Source: Clostridium tunisiense TJ (GTDB lineage Bacteria; Bacillota; Clostridia; Clostridiales; Clostridiaceae). Taken from it: a DNA stretch of 64,000 nt. Below, in pieces: positions 1-8,788 of this stretch. The number at the start of each line of letters is the position of its first letter. Position 1 is the first letter of the stretch. The translations under genes and the position numbers were made by a program. Under the pieces are notes generated by a model. It worked only from the letters and a program-made list of their open reading frames with translations. It did no database searches and was not told where the DNA came from. The DNA lies in assembly GCF_000300195.1 (NCBI RefSeq), contig NZ_AMQH01000005.1, positions 1-64,000 of the forward strand. Reading direction: 5' to 3'.

Positions 1-336
1 TCAAAAAGCCTTAAGTGAACCAGGGTAGGACTGATGTATAAGGTAAGTTTTAACTCTGGTTCCTTATAGATATACTACGTCATAGCTTTAAATAAAATTA
101 AGTTTTTCAATACTTGGATAGCAAAATACTTTAAGGTTTCAAGTAGTAAATCTATATAGATAAAATGTAAAAGTAATTTTAATAAAAACCTATTTTTAAG
201 GTAGTTAATTCATCAGTTGTAAAACTACAATGCTTTAGTTGATACACATATAAGCATAATACAGAGTATGTAATATATGTTATAATTTTCATAAGAGTAA
301 GTTTAACTCGGAGTTTATTATAATTGGGGGGCAAAT
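1..336. other. Left-edge spacer before the S51-like gene
   Basis: No credible gene is seen here. The left part holds an imperfect hairpin (listed separately at 17-63) and the rest is AT-rich leader DNA for the gene starting at 337. A weak promoter-like stretch lies near 260-320. The gene whose 3' end the hairpin may serve would lie left of the window. Confidence 0.5.
17..63 (-). repeat. GGAACCA hairpin repeat, copy 1
   Basis: An imperfect inverted repeat with arms GAACCAGGG and CTCTGGTTCC. Read on the minus strand it begins GGAACCAGAGTTAAAA, the same 16 bases as the copy at 28668. Five copies of about 47 bp occur in the window. It may act as a transcription terminator or be a REP-like element. 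Confidence 0.6.
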
Positions 337-891
337 ATGAAAAAAATAATGCTAACATCAACAGGGTTTACAAATAGAAATATTGAGAAAAAGTTTTTCG
401 AGTTAGCGAAGTTACCAAGTGATGAAATTAAAGCTATGTTTATCCCAACAGCCGCAATAACTGAAGATGCTAAGGAATTTGTTCCTTTGTGTAAAGAAGA
501 TCTTTTAATTGCTGGTATTTTAGAAAGTAATATAGTTACCTATGATTTAGATAGAATTATAAGTTGTGATGAGATTTGCGACTTTGATGTGATATATGTT
601 TGTGGAGGAACTACAGAATATTTATTAGACAGAATGAATCGCATGAAATTCAGTGTTCCATTAAAGAAGTTTTTAGATAATGGTGGAGTATATGTAGGGG
701 TTAGTGCTGGAAGTGTTGCTTTAGCTCAAAATTTACCTGAAAATTTAGGATATATTAATTGCATACTAAATGTTCACCAAGAAGAAGGTACAGAATGTGC
801 ATGTATTGATACAAGGGATTGTCCTACTATCAAATTAACAGATAGTCAAGCCATAATAATTGAAGATAATATCATCACTATAATGGAATAA
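337..891 (+). CDS. Peptidase S51 (dipeptidase E-like) family protein
   Basis: Predicted cytoplasmic serine peptidase-like protein of the glutamine-amidotransferase fold. The family hydrolyses Asp-X dipeptides or acts on cyanophycin-type substrates. The nucleophile elbow GVSAGS lies at residues 121-126 (Ser123), and the preceding GGTTE at 90-94 matches the family oxyanion region. At 184 aa it is shorter than E. coli PepE (229 aa), as are many Firmicute paralogues. The start follows a strong TTGGGGGG ribosome-binding site. It stands alone in its transcription unit. Family membership is fairly secure; the substrate is unknown. Confidence 0.8.
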   Translation: MKKIMLTSTGFTNRNIEKKFFELAKLPSDEIKAMFIPTAAITEDAKEFVPLCKEDLLIAGILESNIVTYDLDRIISCDEICDFDVIYVCGGTTEYLLDRMNRMKFSVPLKKFLDNGGVYVGVSAGSVALAQNLPENLGYINCILNVHQEEGTECACIDTRDCPTIKLTDSQAIIIEDNIITIME

Positions 892-1206
892 TTAGAGAAA
901 TACAAATTTCTTACTATAGTTTTTAGTTATTTTGAAAGGAAATATGTTAAATGGGGAATTATTAAACATTACTCATCTATGATTTTAGAAATAGAAAAAT
1001 GGTTAAATAATGAATTAGTATAATTGTTAAAAGAATTTTGAAGTTTTCAATATAAAATAAAATTTATCGGATAAGTATAAGAATTACCTACGAATAATTA
1101 CAAAGGTATAAAAATATTGAAAAGGAGTGATTCTAAGAAATTAAAAGAAAATCATGTATTCTGAACGTTTAATATTCTTAGAACACTCCAAATTATGTAT
1201 TTGCAA
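892..1206. other. Spacer with a possible gene remnant
   Basis: No intact gene. One reading frame at about 945-1021 gives a peptide ending EIEKWLNNELV before a stop, which looks like the C-terminus of a lost protein but could not be identified. A good ribosome-binding sequence (AAAAGGAGTG, near 1120) has no start codon at a suitable distance, another sign of decay. Confidence 0.25.
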
Positions 1207-1446
1207 TTATTGTAATTTTTCTCCACAGTTACTACAATGGGTAGGATTGCCTGATCTTCCCAAGTATTTATTGCATTTTGGACATCTCCAGTTGAATCTT
1301 GTAAATACTACAAGTCCTATAACTATTACTAATGCTATTGTTTGAAGGTTAGCAAAATACGATGCCATTACCGCTATTGCTGCTACAATTGCAACAAGAA
1401 TTTGCATTTTTTTTCTCTTTTTAAAAACGTTTTCAAAATCTCCCAA
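1207..1446 (-). CDS. Small membrane protein with C-terminal zinc ribbon
   Basis: A 79-residue protein of unknown function. A short basic N-terminus (KKRKK) is followed by two hydrophobic segments (about 16-30 and 35-48) and a C-terminal zinc ribbon, CPKC at 55-58 and CSNC at 71-74. The start is TTG, 11 bases after a GGAG site; a nearby ATG is out of frame. Such proteins are often annotated as zinc-ribbon or zinc-finger membrane proteins. It stands alone, convergent to the S51-like gene. Confidence 0.65.
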   Translation of the reverse strand: MGDFENVFKKRKKMQILVAIVAAIAVMASYFANLQTIALVIVIGLVVFTRFNWRCPKCNKYLGRSGNPTHCSNCGEKLQ

Positions 1447-1776
1447 AATAAATTCATCTCCTTTATATAAACTATATATTATATCGTAAGTTATTCTGAA
1501 ATCTTTACTATAAATGTCGTATTTTGTATAAAGTGGGGTAATTGTAAGAGGTTTATGTTAATATCCATTCATTAAGTATAACTATAAAATCTATGTTATG
1601 GTTGCAAGAGGGACAACAGTAATAAAGAAAGGCATTTTTATGTAGGAGGCAATTTATAATAAAAAAACAGATACTAATTGAAAATAAGGTAAATATACTA
1701 AGAAGATTAATAAGTAATTGAATGAAATGCAAAAAATACGCCAATTATATGTAACCATTGGCGTATAAGGAATTAT
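1447..1776. other. Spacer between two minus-strand genes
   Basis: The right part holds the terminator of the PHP gene (1733-1767). A minus-strand frame at 1553-1744 encodes a hydrophobic peptide with one CPSC pair. It has no matching second Cys pair and no clear ribosome-binding site, so it is not called as a gene; it might be a decayed paralogue of the neighbouring zinc-ribbon protein. Confidence 0.35.
1733..1767 (-). terminator. Rho-independent terminator of the PHP gene
   Basis: On the minus strand a perfect stem TACGCCAAT/ATTGGCGTA with an 11-base loop is followed by a T-run. It lies just after the stop codon of the PHP-domain gene. Confidence 0.8.
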
Positions 1777-3177
1777 TTAATTTTGAGGTTTTAAATTTAA
1801 AATAATCTCATCTACTGCTTCTATGATTTTATGCACTTCTTCCTCCGTCAAATTTGATCCTACTAAAGTTTTTACCTCCTTTGAAAATCCATTTAATATA
1901 TCTACATAATCATCCTTGTCTTTTCGCATTGATTTCTCCGCATCATTAAGCTTTGTTAAAAGGCTCTTCTTGAGATCTTTGCTCAAATGAGTTTCTTCTA
2001 TAGAAGCTTGAAGGTTATTTATAGTATATTTATTTACTCCAAAGGGTTGGGTAAAGCTAATTCCGCCATTTCCTATAAGTTGTGCACGTACATAGGAATC
2101 AAATTTATCTTCGAAATCATTTAAATCAATAGTATTACCTGTTGCAATTATTTTCCCATCAGCAATCCATTGAACAGTATTATAATGAGAACCTTTAATA
2201 GTAATGGAGTTTTCCTCTTGATCTATTTTGATATTACGAATTACTGGAGTAGGGCCTTCAGCTTTAAAATTAGGTCCTAACTCTCTTTTGGCTATTTTTG
2301 CAACTGCATAGAAGGTTCCGTTTTTCATAGCATTGCGAAGGTTATCTGCATTGTTTTTTGGCATTAACATCATATTATAACTGAAGCCAGTTATATCAAC
2401 ACTATGAGTATCATCATTTGAAAACCCCCATACAGGATTTCTCACATCCATTGTTTCTGAAAGAATACTATCCCAAAGGATTCTATCACTTAAGGAATCT
2501 ACATCTTTTTCATTAATAATTTCCATACCTACAAGTGTTTTATATTTCTTAAATAAATCAACATATTTTCTATATACAGCCGGATCTTTTGAAAGAGCTT
2601 CTCCTTTAACTATATCACTACTTCCGCCAGTATAGCTGCCAGGATGATCGATGTGAGAAATTCCTCCTAACGCTTCTGTACGAGTTATAATATCTTCTAA
2701 AGTATCTCCAGATTTATTGTTATAGTCTGCAAAAAAAGTATTTAGATGATTTGCGATTGATTGCTCATTGGAATATTTAACAGCTAACATACCTCTGCCG
2801 TTTCTACCTATACCGGCATTAATTTCTTTTAAACGCTCTGAGGTTAAATAAGTTTTATTTTCTGGTCTGTCAGTTCTATCCCAAGTGGTCGTTGTGAAAT
2901 TATGGTCAGTAATTGCTAGAATGTCAAAACCTTTTGCATAATGATCTTCAATCATTTCCTTTGGGGTGTTGCTTCCATCACTTTCAGTAGTATGAGCATG
3001 GAAACCTGCCTTATATTGACCATAGCTATTCCAGTCTACATATTTATATGGATCTAAGATAAAATAATCAGTATTTACCTTAGGAGACATAGCAAAACTT
3101 GTTTTCAGTGTAGATATAGCAGTAATTATCATAGCTGAAGCTAGAGTAATTAGGATTTCTTTGTTTTTCTTAAACAA
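1777..3177 (-). CDS. Secreted PHP-domain phosphoesterase-like protein
   Basis: Exported protein with a PHP (polymerase and histidinol phosphatase) metal-dependent phosphoesterase domain. The HAHTTESDG motif, ITDHN and a later HIDHP and NDDTH are the typical metal-binding histidines and aspartates. The N-terminus is a signal peptide (KKNK, hydrophobic stretch, SFA cleavage site). I chose the TTG at 3177 because it directly precedes the signal peptide and follows an AGGAAG site; an in-frame ATG at 3240 would add 21 residues with no purpose. The C-terminal third (about 330-466) is not recognised and ends in a helical, Lys/Asp-rich part. The natural substrate is unknown. Confidence 0.75.
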   Translation of the reverse strand: MFKKNKEILITLASAMIITAISTLKTSFAMSPKVNTDYFILDPYKYVDWNSYGQYKAGFHAHTTESDGSNTPKEMIEDHYAKGFDILAITDHNFTTTTWDRTDRPENKTYLTSERLKEINAGIGRNGRGMLAVKYSNEQSIANHLNTFFADYNNKSGDTLEDIITRTEALGGISHIDHPGSYTGGSSDIVKGEALSKDPAVYRKYVDLFKKYKTLVGMEIINEKDVDSLSDRILWDSILSETMDVRNPVWGFSNDDTHSVDITGFSYNMMLMPKNNADNLRNAMKNGTFYAVAKIAKRELGPNFKAEGPTPVIRNIKIDQEENSITIKGSHYNTVQWIADGKIIATGNTIDLNDFEDKFDSYVRAQLIGNGGISFTQPFGVNKYTINNLQASIEETHLSKDLKKSLLTKLNDAEKSMRKDKDDYVDILNGFSKEVKTLVGSNLTEEEVHKIIEAVDEIILNLKPQN

Positions 3178-3530
3178 AATAGCCACTTCCTTTTTTAAAC
3201 AGTATAAATTTAAGTAACCTACCCAATAAAAGTGATGCATGGAAAAGTTAACTACAAATGAAGTGAGAAAACTTCATTTAGAATGGCTATGGAGAATCAG
3301 GCCATAAGTAAGCTAGACTTCTTATAAGTCCTTGATACAACTAGCTTGAAAGGGTATAAATTGAATTATATATTATGTTATACCCAACTAAATTATAAAA
3401 AATACGGTATAGCTAGGTGGCTATACCGTATTTTTATTACGAAAAGTCTTTTTACGTTCTTTTATTTTTATTTAGATTACATATTAAATAGTAAGTTGGT
3501 TCATTTTGAAGAGCTGCTTCGGAAGATTTA
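3178..3530. other. Spacer with hairpin repeat (convergent side of ATPase gene)
   Basis: Contains the promoter region of the PHP gene and a hairpin repeat at 3351-3491. An open frame covering 3346-3609 on the plus strand is made largely of that repeat and is rejected as a gene. Confidence 0.5.
3351..3491. repeat. TATACC hairpin repeat, copy 1
   Basis: Shares with 8789-8880 the order AGGGTATA, TATACCCAACTAAATTAT, a 13-bp perfect stem (AATACGGTATAGC at 3401-3413 with its complement at 3420-3432), ATTTTTAT, and a TTTAGAttacATATTAAA tail. This copy has about 35 extra bases between the stem and the tail. T-runs on both sides make it a likely bidirectional terminator for the ATPase gene. Confidence 0.65.
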
Positions 3531-5480
3531 TTATAAAAACTCCACAGTTCTCATACGATTTATAGCAGCGGCTAATTCTATTTTTCTAGGAAGTTCAAGC
3601 CATCGCTGAGTTAAGAAGACATTTGGATAAATTGAGTCTAATCCATTGGCTTCAATTTCCTTGTATGCTTCTAAAATGGCTTCTTCAATATCAACATTTT
3701 CTAAGGTGGTTGACTTAAGTTCTATAAATCTTAGTAAATAAGCCAATGCATTTAGCTGTGCATGTGAGATTATTCCAGGTAGCATACGCAAATCAAGTTT
3801 TTCATCACCTAAAGCAATGGACTCCTTTTCTATGACATTAAACTTTTCAGTGCCTTGGTCATTAGGATAGGGTGTAAAGCCCTTACTCTTTAACTTACGC
3901 TGATGATACCAGTTCACAGGTTCTAAGACTTCTTCAACAGCAAGCTCCCTAAAGTCTAAACACATTAGTTTTGTTTCTTTTGTTATATTGTAAGCAGTAA
4001 AATCTTCCATGAGGATTACGTTATCTGCTATTTCAAGATATTCACTGCTTCCACCAATAACAAGTATGGTTGAAGTTCCAGTCGAATAGAACATTTGACG
4101 TATCCTATCAGTAAATGGAGTTATGGGCTCCTTTTTTATAAGCTTTTTCATTCTAGAATCCTTTATCATAAAGTTTGTAGCACTTCTATCTTCATCAATC
4201 AAAAATAGCTTTGAGCCATAATTAATGGCCTCAATAATGTTAGCAGCTTGTGAGGTACTCCCACTTGCACGATCTGTTGAGAAGGACTTTACATTTACCA
4301 TAGATAAGGATTTTATGAAAGGCGATAAGTCTAGGTTTTGAATTGACCTACCATCCTCAGCTGATATAGTTATAGCAGTTTCATCAGTTATTACAAATTC
4401 ACGTCCGTCCCCAGGAATATGATTATACACTCCAACAGATATGGCATCCAACAAGGTACTTTTTCCAGAGTATCCACCCCCAGTAATAATAGTTACTCCT
4501 TTTTTCACTGCCATTCCAGCAATAGAGCTGCCATCACTAAGGGGAATTTTCACTTCATCCTCCACTGGACTTTTAAATGGTAAGGAATTTTCTTCTGGAA
4601 GCTCCGTCCCTTTGAAACGAGGCAAAATACTTCCATTAGCTACAAAAGAGCTGTAGGAGTTTTCACTTAAGAATCTACGGATTTCCTCTTGGATTGAAGC
4701 TACTTTGAGACAGTTATTTAAGGTAACATTATCAAAGTTATCTACAAATTCATCAAGTATTAGGGGTAAGTCCCTAGTCATCATCTTTGCAGCCTTCTTG
4801 CCATTGATGGTTAACTTCTTTTCTTTATCTTTATATATAGGTAGTAAAGCTTGAATCATTATACATAAATACTCATCATCTATTGAAAAATCAACAAGTT
4901 CATTTTCTTCAACTTCTCTATAAGGAGTGTCAAGCTCCACAAAAGGCTTAGCTTTTTCTGAGGACTCTAAACTTGAAAGGTTTTGAGAACTATCCCTCCA
5001 AGGAGAGATTAAAAAGGAGCAATTACGCTTTAGTACCTCCTGACCTGGATTATAAATATAAAGCATTCCAGTAATTTTTGCTTCCTTGGTACGGTTATAA
5101 TATTCCTCATTCTTTAAGTTAATATAGTAACCAAGTTTTCTAAGGCAATAATCTTCAATAGCTAATTTTTCAGCTTCTGAATAAGAAGCTATACTTTTAA
5201 GCTTCAAATGAGATATAGGAATTTTAATTGTTATAGTTGGTTTTTCAAGTAAAAGCTTATGAGTAACATCAAATTTAAACTCTATATCCTTATGATAGTA
5301 ATAAGGTCCTTTAACAAGTGATTGCAAAGCTAATTTCCTTTTGAAACTGCTAGCCTGTGGAGTACAGCCTAGTTTACGAGACATAATATGAGAATTATCC
5401 TCATAAATTTTACGATAATAAGATACATTGCAATCATCAATTTCTAATAATATTTTCTTTAAACGTTCGATAGGTAACAC
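3531..5480 (-). CDS. ABC-class predicted ATPase
   Basis: Large soluble P-loop protein of the family annotated as predicted ATPase of the ABC class (PF09818 type). It has no membrane segments. The Walker A is GGGYSGKSTLLDA, and a Walker B-like LFLIDEDRSAT follows; the region after it has ILVIGGSSEYLE. The family function is not known. The start is uncertain. The best Shine-Dalgarno (AAAGAGGTG) stands 6 bases before an ATC codon at 5471, which begins the conserved-looking ERLKKILLEID. The GTG inside that site (5480) and a TTG at 5489 are conventional alternatives. The hydrophobic extension up to 5549 overlaps a mobile element and is unlikely to be translated. Confidence 0.75.
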   Translation of the reverse strand: MLPIERLKKILLEIDDCNVSYYRKIYEDNSHIMSRKLGCTPQASSFKRKLALQSLVKGPYYYHKDIEFKFDVTHKLLLEKPTITIKIPISHLKLKSIASYSEAEKLAIEDYCLRKLGYYINLKNEEYYNRTKEAKITGMLYIYNPGQEVLKRNCSFLISPWRDSSQNLSSLESSEKAKPFVELDTPYREVEENELVDFSIDDEYLCIMIQALLPIYKDKEKKLTINGKKAAKMMTRDLPLILDEFVDNFDNVTLNNCLKVASIQEEIRRFLSENSYSSFVANGSILPRFKGTELPEENSLPFKSPVEDEVKIPLSDGSSIAGMAVKKGVTIITGGGYSGKSTLLDAISVGVYNHIPGDGREFVITDETAITISAEDGRSIQNLDLSPFIKSLSMVNVKSFSTDRASGSTSQAANIIEAINYGSKLFLIDEDRSATNFMIKDSRMKKLIKKEPITPFTDRIRQMFYSTGTSTILVIGGSSEYLEIADNVILMEDFTAYNITKETKLMCLDFRELAVEEVLEPVNWYHQRKLKSKGFTPYPNDQGTEKFNVIEKESIALGDEKLDLRMLPGIISHAQLNALAYLLRFIELKSTTLENVDIEEAILEAYKEIEANGLDSIYPNVFLTQRWLELPRKIELAAAINRMRTVEFL

Positions 5481-5526
5481 CTCTTTCAAAATATAAATCG
5501 TTTCGTACAAAAAATAAATGACAATT

Positions 5527-5687
5527 AGGCATCTGAAAATAAATAACAAGTCAAAGATGTGAAGGATATTTTGAGTTAGGCAAGGAAACAGGTTCCGCAG
5601 ATAGTAGCGCTATCTAAGGGTTCTGTTGACGCAGTATAACTTAAAATAGACAAACAAACTGACTTATTTATTTTTTGAAGATGCCTT
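5527..5687. mobile_element. MITE-like element, long copy
   Basis: About 161 bp bounded by imperfect terminal inverted repeats: AGGCATCTGAAAATAAATA at the left and, inverted, AGGCATCTTCAAAAAATAAA at the right. It encodes no protein. A shorter copy lies at 15990-16081. The middle (CAGGTTCCGCAGATAG with a later complementary part) can fold. Two termini plus an internal deletion derivative fit a non-autonomous transposable element. No transposase is present in the window. Confidence 0.65.
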
Positions 5688-5693
5688 ATATTA

Positions 5694-5730
5694 AGAAAAA
5701 ATAAAACACCTCTGATAAAATCAGAAGTGC
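5694..5730 (-). terminator. Orphan minus-strand terminator
   Basis: On the minus strand the stem GCACTTCTGA/TCAGAGGTG with a short loop is followed by TTTTATTTTTT. There is no minus-strand gene to its right, so it would end an unannotated transcript or is left from a lost gene. Confidence 0.6.
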
Positions 5731-6169
5731 TTAGTCTGCGAGAAGTTACCTAAATAATAGGGCATCTAAAGGTTAGAAAGTCCTTGTATATAGTAAATCA
5801 AAGTCAACACTTACTTATACAATACTTATACTTTGGCTTCATTAAGGCTTTTGGTGATGAAAAATATATTTCAACGGGGAAGCCTTAGGAAAATAAAGTT
5901 AAGACTTAACCTATAAATGAACCTACCCTATATTTTTTAGACTTTTAGATATAATTATAAAAAATCACCTTGAAAGTCTATAGGCAGACAAAGAAAATCT
6001 GAAATTATCAGTTTTAACTTAATATTAATTGTCATATTGTCTACCTCGCTTTCCTTGTTTATATACATATATTAACAGGGAATAAATAACATGTCAATAC
6101 TTGGGTTATGAGACTAATAATAGAATTGGGATTTTTAAGGGGGAACCGTACCACAAGTAAATGAGGTTT

Positions 6170-6212
6170 ATAGCTTTAGGCATTGATATAACTTGCCTAA
6201 GGCTATTTTTAT
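6170..6212 (+). terminator. Orphan plus-strand terminator
   Basis: Stem ATAGCTTTAGGCA (6170-6182) pairs with TGCCTAAGGCTAT (6194-6206), followed by TTTTTAT. No gene precedes it within 500 bases on the plus strand. It could end a small RNA starting near 6060-6100. Confidence 0.6.
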
Positions 6213-6353
6213 AGATGAAAATACCGTATTACAAGTAGGTAAAATGATTTTCGTATGTAATATTTATGAGAAAAATTATAATATACATTATAAATAGGGA
6301 TGTGTAAAGAAGAATAAGAGTGATATTTACAAATGGATAAGTACATTAAATGT

Positions 6354-6386
6354 ATGTAAAAAACAATTATGAACTGTTTTTTACAT
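6354..6386. promoter_or_regulatory. Perfect 12-bp palindrome upstream of GNAT gene
   Basis: ATGTAAAAAACA and TGTTTTTTACAT flank a 9-base loop. A promoter-like TTATGATAAAAT follows about 15 bases later. It is AT-rich with no T-run after the second arm, so a protein-binding operator is more likely than a terminator. The regulator is unknown. Confidence 0.4.
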
Positions 6387-6510
6387 AGTTAATGGTAATT
6401 TGTTATGATAAAATATGTAATAAAATATAAGATTAGTAAATATTCAGCCTTAAAGTTAATTTTTCATTCAGTAGTACGGAGTGTAGGGAATCAAGACAGC
6501 AGCCACATTG

Positions 6511-6558
6511 AAAAGGGGACTTTTTTCCTTATTATTTAATTTTAAAAAAGTCCTCTTC
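6511..6558 (+). promoter_or_regulatory. Leader hairpin before the tandem GNAT gene
   Basis: Arms AAAAGGGGACTTTTTT (6511-6526) and AAAAAAGTCCTCTT (6545-6558) form a stable stem about 90 bases upstream of the start codon. It could be an attenuator in the 5' leader or mark the end of an upstream transcript. No riboswitch or T-box consensus was recognised next to it. Confidence 0.35.
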
Positions 6559-6647
6559 TTAGGAACGCAAGTGATTCAAGACACTGCGTACTGCGTAAGA
6601 ATTTTTTTGCTGGCTGAATAGTTACATAAATTATTTGGAGGATAGAA

Positions 6648-7658
6648 ATGAGCAAATATGAATTCAGATCAATTACTATTGATGATATACCTGCAATGGT
6701 TGATTTGCTAATAAATAGGCAAAGCCTTGAGAGTGAAGTGTTTCCCTTGCTGAAGAATAGTTGCCTTAATACAAAATATATCACAGATTCACTTGAAAAA
6801 TTGTTTGCTAATAGTAAAGTCATTGGGATAGGAGCATTTGCTAATGATAAACTAGTAGGCTATATAATGGGAGAGATAAAGATTGATAATAGAAGAGGCA
6901 GGCATGTATGGGTTCCCTATGAGGGCATTGCAATCAGATTGGATCAATCCTCTGAGCTTATAAGGCATCTCTATGCGAAGGTTGCTATTCTATGGCTTGA
7001 ACAAGGTTGCTTTATGCACTATACTATAATACCTCTTGGAAATCAGGTATATTATGAGGCATTCCTTAAATTAAGCTTTTTTATCCAACAAGTACATGGG
7101 GTAATGAGCATGGAGGAATACAAGCTTTTTGATAATGTATCTGATGTAGAAATTAGAGTTGCTAATAAAATGGATAGTGAAATAATGTGTAATATGTCTA
7201 GTATAATCCAATCCTATCAAAATTCAGCACCGACCTTTGAACCCGCCTTACCCGAAGTTGTAGCAGACATAAAGAAGGGGTATAAGAGTACGGTAGAGGA
7301 GAATGACGCAATGATCTTTATTGCAGAAAAAGAAATGAAAGGATTAGGATTTCAAGCATATTGGCCGAGTACTCCAGATTTGATGGTACCTGATGATGGG
7401 GTAGAGTTAAGTATTGCGGGCACTTACTATTCCCAAATGAGAAGTGGTGTTGGTAAAAAGTTGATGAATGAAGGCTATAGGATTATGAAAGAAAAGGGAT
7501 ATAACAGTATAATAACAGATTGGAGAATAACCAACCTTGCATCCTCAACATTTTGGCCGAAGTGTGGATTTAAACCAATAGCGTACAGAATGGCTAGATG
7601 CATTGACAGTAATTTAGCATGGGCAAATTTTAATAATCCTAGTATTAATCAGTTATAG
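6648..7658 (+). CDS. Tandem GNAT-fold acetyltransferase
   Basis: A 336-residue protein with two GNAT-like halves (about 1-160 and 165-330). The N-terminal half keeps the beta4 region (AFANDKLVGYIMGE) but lacks a clear acetyl-CoA loop. The C-terminal half has the pattern YYSQMRSGVGKKLMNEG, a plausible pyrophosphate-binding loop, and NLASSTFWPKCGFKP, the usual helix4-beta7 region. Probably acetylates a small molecule. It has a TTTGGAGG ribosome-binding site and is likely monocistronic behind a long structured leader. Substrate unknown. Confidence 0.75.
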   Translation: MSKYEFRSITIDDIPAMVDLLINRQSLESEVFPLLKNSCLNTKYITDSLEKLFANSKVIGIGAFANDKLVGYIMGEIKIDNRRGRHVWVPYEGIAIRLDQSSELIRHLYAKVAILWLEQGCFMHYTIIPLGNQVYYEAFLKLSFFIQQVHGVMSMEEYKLFDNVSDVEIRVANKMDSEIMCNMSSIIQSYQNSAPTFEPALPEVVADIKKGYKSTVEENDAMIFIAEKEMKGLGFQAYWPSTPDLMVPDDGVELSIAGTYYSQMRSGVGKKLMNEGYRIMKEKGYNSIITDWRITNLASSTFWPKCGFKPIAYRMARCIDSNLAWANFNNPSINQL

Positions 7659-7759
7659 AAAATTCAGTTAACTAATTTTTATCATTTGTCGCTGTTACGC
7701 AGAACCGTATCACAAATAACCTAGACTTTTTGTAATCTCAAAGAGGAATTGTGCTAAAA

Positions 7760-7779
7760 TTGTCGAATAAATGTATAAT
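7760..7779 (+). promoter_or_regulatory. Candidate Spo0A box and -10 for the DUF1189 gene
   Basis: TTGTCGAA (7760-7767) matches the core of the Spo0A-binding 0A box (TGNCGAA), and a perfect TATAAT follows at 7774-7779. The box lies between where a -35 would be and the -10, and no good -35 is present, an arrangement seen at Spo0A-controlled promoters. One match of this length can also occur by chance. Confidence 0.4.
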
Positions 7780-7809
7780 TAGAAATATTTACATATTGGG
7801 GAGGGTTTT

Positions 7810-8640
7810 ATGGAAGGTAATACAGAAAAAATAAGGTTAAGTTTTTGGAAGAAAATATTAGGTAGCATTCGAGGAATAGAGCATTATGAGAATGTGTTAA
7901 AAGAAACTACTGGGAAGGCAATACTATATTTGCTATTAATATCGTTACTTCTTGGAGCTATTGGATCTATAAGAGGATCTATTGAAGCGAATAATACCAT
8001 ATCAGAATTTATGAAAATATATAATGACAATTGTCCAAACTTTGAACTTATAAATGGAGAGTTAAGTGTTGAGGGCAGTATGCCAATGGTTTTATCAGAT
8101 GATGAAGATAATTATATTATTATAGATACAACTAACAGCACTAATCCTGATGTTTTAGATTCTCATAATCAAGGTATTTTAATACTAAAAGATAAAATGA
8201 TTCAAAAAAAGAACCAATTACAAACTCAAGTAACCGAATTTAAATCATTACAAGAATTAACCATAAATAAAGATATAGCATATAGCTATTTACCTTATGC
8301 AAAGATTATTATACCATTTATTTTTATTGTAAATATCCTAGGGTATTTCTTAGGTGGACTCTTAAGCTCTCTATTTTTAGCTCTATTTGCCCTAATAATC
8401 AACGGAATTTTTAAAACGAGGTTGAAATATGGACAGTTGTACAGCTTAAGCATTTATGCGCTAACTACTCCTCTTATAATAAATACACTCTTGAAAATTT
8501 TAAGTATAGAACATTTTAATTTCTATTGGTTAGTATATCATACTATAGCTTATGTTTATATTGGTTTAGCACTGAACAAACTAAAAAGTTCTCAGAATAA
8601 TCTGGAGGGTGTTAGAGAAATGTGGAATGATAAGTTATAA
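7810..8640 (+). CDS. DUF1189-type membrane protein
   Basis: Membrane protein of 276 residues resembling the DUF1189 family: an N-terminal FWKKILGSIRGIEHYE motif, one TM helix (about 36-55), a large extracytoplasmic part (about 60-160) and four more hydrophobic segments to residue 252, ending in a charged tail. The start has a TTGGGGAGGG ribosome-binding site. The family function is unknown. It is monocistronic, with a candidate Spo0A box in its promoter, so a sporulation-linked or stationary-phase role is possible but unproven. Confidence 0.65.
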   Translation: MEGNTEKIRLSFWKKILGSIRGIEHYENVLKETTGKAILYLLLISLLLGAIGSIRGSIEANNTISEFMKIYNDNCPNFELINGELSVEGSMPMVLSDDEDNYIIIDTTNSTNPDVLDSHNQGILILKDKMIQKKNQLQTQVTEFKSLQELTINKDIAYSYLPYAKIIIPFIFIVNILGYFLGGLLSSLFLALFALIINGIFKTRLKYGQLYSLSIYALTTPLIINTLLKILSIEHFNFYWLVYHTIAYVYIGLALNKLKSSQNNLEGVREMWNDKL

Positions 8641-8788
8641 GTTACTTAAAAGTTTATTTAAAAAGTCCTAAGTAAGGAATCTACGTTATCACTGTCATGA
8701 TGAGGCGAATCATAAGTAGTATAGATTTATTGCAGTGATGAAAATGTATTGGTATTGTCTATTATGGGGTATCAAGAAGTTTTTGAGA

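Larger units (their letters stand above)
5490..6647. other. 1.1-kb gene-free region with element, hairpins and terminators
   Basis: Holds the MITE-like element (5527-5687), a minus-strand terminator (5694-5730), a hairpin with arms TAGACTTT/AAAGTCTA near 5938-5980, a plus-strand terminator (6170-6212), a 12-bp palindrome (6354-6386) and a leader hairpin (6511-6558) before the GNAT gene. The short string AACCGTAyCACAA appears at 6143 and again near 7703. No protein gene was found in the part between the two terminators. Confidence 0.5.

Noticed and set aside
179..361. Minus-strand open frame at the left edge
   Set aside because: Low-complexity hydrophobic peptide, overlaps the start of the S51-like gene, no ribosome-binding site.
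1553..1744. Minus-strand hydrophobic frame with one CPSC
   Set aside because: Only half a zinc ribbon and no ribosome-binding site; mentioned as a possible relic only.
3346..3609. Plus-strand frame over the TATACC repeat
   Set aside because: Made of a repeat and of antisense to the ATPase gene; no start signal.
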